A stretch of 64,000 nt of DNA from Akkermansiaceae bacterium. GTDB taxonomy: Bacteria > Verrucomicrobiota > Verrucomicrobiia > Verrucomicrobiales > Akkermansiaceae. The stretch's first letter is position 1. Each line of letters starts with the position of its first letter. The stretch covers positions 558,001-622,000 of the forward strand of contig JAHCBC010000002.1 in NCBI GenBank assembly GCA_019634595.1, in the 5' to 3' direction. Below the pieces are notes generated by a model, which was not told the origin of the DNA, ran no database searches, and saw only the letters and a program-made list of their open reading frames with translations. The position numbers and the translations under genes are program-made. Below are positions 61,245-64,000 of the stretch, piece by piece.

Positions 61245-62300
61245 TCATGGAACATCCATCCCGGATGACCGGAGGACGGTTTCGTGAACCACGATGTCGT
61301 GCATCGCGTCCCATGCCAGCGGTTTTTCTCCGCGGATCGCCTTTGCCATGTCGATGAACTCGGCGTCGTAGCGGCCCTTCGGCACCTCCAGCTTCAGCGT
61401 GTTGCGGCCTTTCCCGTAGGGTGGATGATCCTCCGTGAATGAGAGGATGACATTGCCGGACTCCAGCGGGGAGATCTCCATGCTGCCCTTTGTACCGATG
61501 ACATGAAAGGCGCGGTGCGGCGAGCCGAAGGGATCGGCATGGTTGCAGCGCAGCGTGGCGGTCGCCTTCGCGTAGGATAGCACCGCGAGCTGGTTGTCCT
61601 TCATGCCGTCGTCCCGGGTGGGGGTGGAGAAGGCATGCACCGCCTGCGGCTTGCCGAGGAGGGTGACGACGGCGTCCGTGAGATGGCAGGCCAGCTCGAA
61701 CATGCCGCCACCGGCCAGTGACGAGAGTTCCTTCCGCAGGCCAGCTTCCGCGAGCTTGCCCATAGAGGCGTCGATGCTGGCGATCTCTCCCAGCCAGCCC
61801 TCGCGGTGGGCTTGGAACAGCAACTGGAACGCCGGGTTGTAGCGCAGCATGTAGCCCATCTGCAGGTGCAGACCTTTTTCCCGCGCCAGCAGGCGGAACT
61901 TCCTGAAGTCCGCGTGGGACAGCGCCCCCGGCTTGTCGAGATGGACGTGCTTGCCCGCTTCCAGGCAGCGCATCGTCATCGCGGGAGCGTCCCCCAGCAG
62001 GGTCTCCACCGCGACGAGCTTCACATCAGAGGAAAGGAGCTGCTCCAGCGACAGCCGTGGCAGATCCGCATAGGCCTTGTTCCTCGCCGCACGCTGCCAC
62101 AGCGCGTCATCCGGCTCACAGATGCCGGTGACCTGATAGAGGTTCGGCAGATTCCGCATCGCCTGCATCTTTCCGGCGGCATGGGAATGCCCGGTGCCGA
62201 TCTGTGCGGCGGGGATGCGCGCGCCCGCAGGCTGTGCCGCCACCGTGCCCGCCCCCGCGAGAGCGAGCGCGGTGGTGGAAAGGAACTGGCGGCGCTGCAT
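61245..62300 (-). CDS. Exported Gfo/Idh/MocA-family oxidoreductase (Tat substrate)
   Basis: Starting at MQRRQFLSTTALALAGAGTV, the 351-aa precursor carries a twin-arginine signal (RRQFLS). The NAD-domain start GTGHSHAAGKM and HLDKPGALSH (a variant of the EKP motif) identify the family. Export of such a cofactor-dependent enzyme by Tat, already folded, is typical of verrucomicrobial and planctomycetal members. The substrate is unknown. It sits between a phosphatase gene upstream and the TonB receptor gene downstream and is nearly contiguous with the latter. Confidence 0.87.
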   Translation of the reverse strand: MQRRQFLSTTALALAGAGTVAAQPAGARIPAAQIGTGHSHAAGKMQAMRNLPNLYQVTGICEPDDALWQRAARNKAYADLPRLSLEQLLSSDVKLVAVETLLGDAPAMTMRCLEAGKHVHLDKPGALSHADFRKFRLLAREKGLHLQMGYMLRYNPAFQLLFQAHREGWLGEIASIDASMGKLAEAGLRKELSSLAGGGMFELACHLTDAVVTLLGKPQAVHAFSTPTRDDGMKDNQLAVLSYAKATATLRCNHADPFGSPHRAFHVIGTKGSMEISPLESGNVILSFTEDHPPYGKGRNTLKLEVPKGRYDAEFIDMAKAIRGEKPLAWDAMHDIVVHETVLRSSGMDVP

Positions 62301-62326
62301 GGTGACGGGAGGTCCCAAAGTTTTGG

Positions 62327-63298
62327 TCAGCCGATGGTCACCTTCCCATCGGTATCCCGGCGGAAGGTGTGGAGGAGGTTGCCTTTCTCATCGATGAACC
62401 GCGTCGTGACCGCCTTGCGGTCCACATGGATGTGGTTGAAGCCGAGCTGCGCCCGGGCGAAGCCACGGTCCGTTTCCTTGACCTCGTGCAGGGCGCGCCC
62501 GCCTCCACCGGAGACGATGAAACTCGTCTCATATCCATCCACCTCCAGATGTTGCAGCGTATGGTCGTGCCCGGCGATGCAGTGGGAGATCCGGTGCTTC
62601 TTCAGGTGGGGACCCCATTCGGCGATGAGCTTCTCATTGTCCTTCCGCTTGCTGCTGGAGGTGAACAGCGGGAAATGGTTCACCATCCAGGTCCAGGGGG
62701 CGGTGGTCTTGCGTTGCAGCTCCTTTTCGAGGAACTCCCTCTGGGCCAACTGTTCCTCTTTGGTGATGATGGGATTCCCGTCGAGGACGATCATCCTCAC
62801 CAACGGGCCGGTGGCGTCCTTGAGTTCCTCGACGTACCATTTCGCCGGGAGCTTCCAGCGCGATTTCGGGTTCTCGGCGGCATACCGGAGCTGCCAGTCC
62901 GCCTTGGTGAGCTGCGGCTTCTCCTTGCCGACATGCTCGTAGTCGTGGTTGCCGAGGCAGGCGTAGAAATTGCAACCCAGCGTCTTCTCCGGATACATCT
63001 CCTCGAAGCCGGTCCTGAACCGGTCCATGGTGAACTTGCCGTAGAAGTTGTCGCCGAGCGCGAGCACCCCCGCGAGCGGGGTTTTCAGATCCCGCGCATA
63101 CGCGGACATCTGGTTGGCGACTTCGATCTGCTCCTTGTTGGCGGAGCCGAAATCGCCGAAGGCCAGCAGATGGAGGCCACCCTGTTTGGCAGGAAAGGCC
63201 CCGGGCTGCGCGCCCACACGGGATAACAGGTTCCCGGCGATGACGGCCGAGCTGAAGCAAACGGTCTTCCGGATGACGTCACGCCGGGTGATGTTCAT
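62327..63298 (-). CDS. Purple-acid-phosphatase-like metallophosphoesterase (Tat-exported)
   Basis: The 323-aa precursor starts MNITRRDVIRKTVCFSSAVI with a twin-arginine motif. The calcineurin-like metal motifs are complete: FGDFG (Asp49), GDNFYGK (Asp83 with Tyr86, the PAP-type Fe-binding tyrosine), LGNHDYE (Asn117, His118), NHFPLF and GHDHTLQ. It is thus a secreted acid phosphatase of the purple-acid type. It probably supplies phosphate. It is 26 nt ahead of the Gfo/Idh/MocA gene. Confidence 0.87.
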   Translation of the reverse strand: MNITRRDVIRKTVCFSSAVIAGNLLSRVGAQPGAFPAKQGGLHLLAFGDFGSANKEQIEVANQMSAYARDLKTPLAGVLALGDNFYGKFTMDRFRTGFEEMYPEKTLGCNFYACLGNHDYEHVGKEKPQLTKADWQLRYAAENPKSRWKLPAKWYVEELKDATGPLVRMIVLDGNPIITKEEQLAQREFLEKELQRKTTAPWTWMVNHFPLFTSSSKRKDNEKLIAEWGPHLKKHRISHCIAGHDHTLQHLEVDGYETSFIVSGGGGRALHEVKETDRGFARAQLGFNHIHVDRKAVTTRFIDEKGNLLHTFRRDTDGKVTIG

Positions 63299-63322
63299 GG
63301 TGGTGGGTTTTTGGATAGGTCG

Positions 63323-64000
63323 TTACTTCGGTTGGGTGACCAGCGGGAAGTCATCCGTGCGGAACGGGGTGAGCGGCAGGCCTTCCTGGCTGAAGATGTT
63401 GCACACCGGATTGTCCGCCCACGCGTAGCGCACGGCCACCGGGTTCGGCACCTTCGCGCTGCTGACGATGATGTTGGTCTTCACCGCGCCGGGCGCGAAC
63501 TTCGCATCCGCCCAGACCCACTTCTTGTCCTCCCCGCAAATCGCGAAGCCCTTCAGCTCGTTCACATCCACCGTGCGGAGACCGGCTCCGGAGCCGATGT
63601 GGTCGATGGTCACGTTCACCTTGCCGTCCTTGATCTCATGGCCCTTGTACTCCGGGCTGCGGTGCGGGATGTCCTTGATGCCATAGTCCTGCACCAGTGC
63701 CCAGCGGGCCAGCCGCTCCGCCACATCACGCTTGTTGCGCGGGTGGATGTCGTTCGCCTCGCCGAGGTCGATGATGACCGCCTGCCCGGTGTTCTTCAGC
63801 GTGTTCATCGTCTTCGTCTGGGACTCGCGCAGTTCGGCCCACGCGCTGTCGCCCGGCTCCGGCTTCTCCGCCATGTAGTCGGCCAGTTGGACGAAGTAGA
63901 AAGGGAAATCCCCCTGCTTCCAGTCCTTGCGCCACTCGGAGATCATGAGGGTCATCAGCTCGTTGTACTGGTAGGCGCGTCCGGCGTTGGACTCACCCTG
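63323..64000 (-). CDS. Sialate O-acetylesterase (C-terminal part)
   Basis: The gene runs off the window edge. The visible 225 residues begin [20 protein letters not shown], the SGNH-type block of sialate-O-acetylesterase-like (SASA) proteins, and include DIGEAND-type [20 protein letters not shown] with the catalytic Asp-His pair. The C-terminal beta domain follows ([28 protein letters not shown]). Family members remove acetyl groups from sialic acid or other sugars in the periplasm. It is the most upstream visible gene of this minus-strand group. Confidence 0.85.
   Translation of the reverse strand, partial: QGESNAGRAYQYNELMTLMISEWRKDWKQGDFPFYFVQLADYMAEKPEPGDSAWAELRESQTKTMNTLKNTGQAVIIDLGEANDIHPRNKRDVAERLARWALVQDYGIKDIPHRSPEYKGHEIKDGKVNVTIDHIGSGAGLRTVDVNELKGFAICGEDKKWVWADAKFAPGAVKTNIIVSSAKVPNPVAVRYAWADNPVCNIFSQEGLPLTPFRTDDFPLVTQPK

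Overview
The window reads as a chromosomal segment of a GC-rich member of the Verrucomicrobiota, most likely in the Verrucomicrobiaceae/Luteolibacter neighbourhood. This is an inference from the gene mix: a PEP-CTERM sorting signal, a Cys-type sulfatase, many secreted or lipoprotein hydrolases, several Gfo/Idh/MocA and xylose-isomerase-like TIM-barrel proteins, a DUF5722 protein, delta-60 repeats, and an atpBEFHAGDC operon. It cannot be placed to species from sequence reading alone. Coding density is high and almost all genes are GC-rich, with one clear AT-rich exception at about 41.6-44.2 kb.

Layout. 0-15 kb: secreted and surface hydrolases (FAD oxidoreductase fragment, large exported protein, esterase, LamG protein, SGNH hydrolase, trypsin-like lipoprotein, lipase lipoprotein, DUF5722 protein), interrupted by an ECF41 sigma factor with its carboxymuconolactone-decarboxylase partner, a glycosyltransferase 9 protein, holA and a cytochrome b562-like protein. 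15-22 kb: a putative sugar or polyol catabolic cluster (two TIM-barrel isomerase/epimerases, a mutarotase-like protein, a cupin isomerase, a Gfo/Idh/MocA dehydrogenase, a small coupled lipoprotein), with a VapBC toxin-antitoxin pair in the middle. 22-34 kb: avtA, a peroxiredoxin, a delta-60 repeat surface protein, DUF1003 protein, hydrolase, sulfatase, outer-membrane barrel, VWA protein, PEP-CTERM protein, AAA ATPase and a truncated haloperoxidase-like gene. 34-38.5 kb: the potABCD polyamine importer. 39-41.5 kb: an ABC-F ATPase and small unknown genes.

41.6-44.2 kb is a small AT-rich island at the 3' end of tRNA-Pro(CGG). It is bounded by degenerate tRNA-Pro fragments that are each split by a related structured insert of about 80 nt. 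It carries two orphan membrane proteins separated by an integron attC-like hairpin ending in GTTAGGC. No integrase is present. This is the most unusual stretch of the window.

44.3-48.6 kb holds housekeeping and unknown genes (HAD phosphatase, spermidine-synthase-like protein, TM2 protein, HU, YiiX-like peptidase). 48.7-55.5 kb is the complete F1Fo ATP synthase operon. It has a perfect TGTGA-N6-TCACA palindrome upstream, a strong hairpin between the c- and b-subunit genes, and repeat-rich spacers. 55.6-64 kb is a minus-strand run: a large membrane protein, a plant-BSP-like metallopeptidase, a TonB-dependent receptor, a Tat-exported Gfo/Idh/MocA protein, a purple-acid-phosphatase-like enzyme and the C-terminal part of a sialate O-acetylesterase.

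The non-coding DNA holds several repeat classes. One is a head-to-head pair of 26-nt REP-like hairpins with a GTAG head and compensatory stem changes (13.5 kb). Others are a 27-bp inverted repeat of decamer-like units (5.5 kb), a nested hairpin (16.4 kb) and other isolated palindromes. No rRNA, CRISPR array, transposase or replication origin was recognised.
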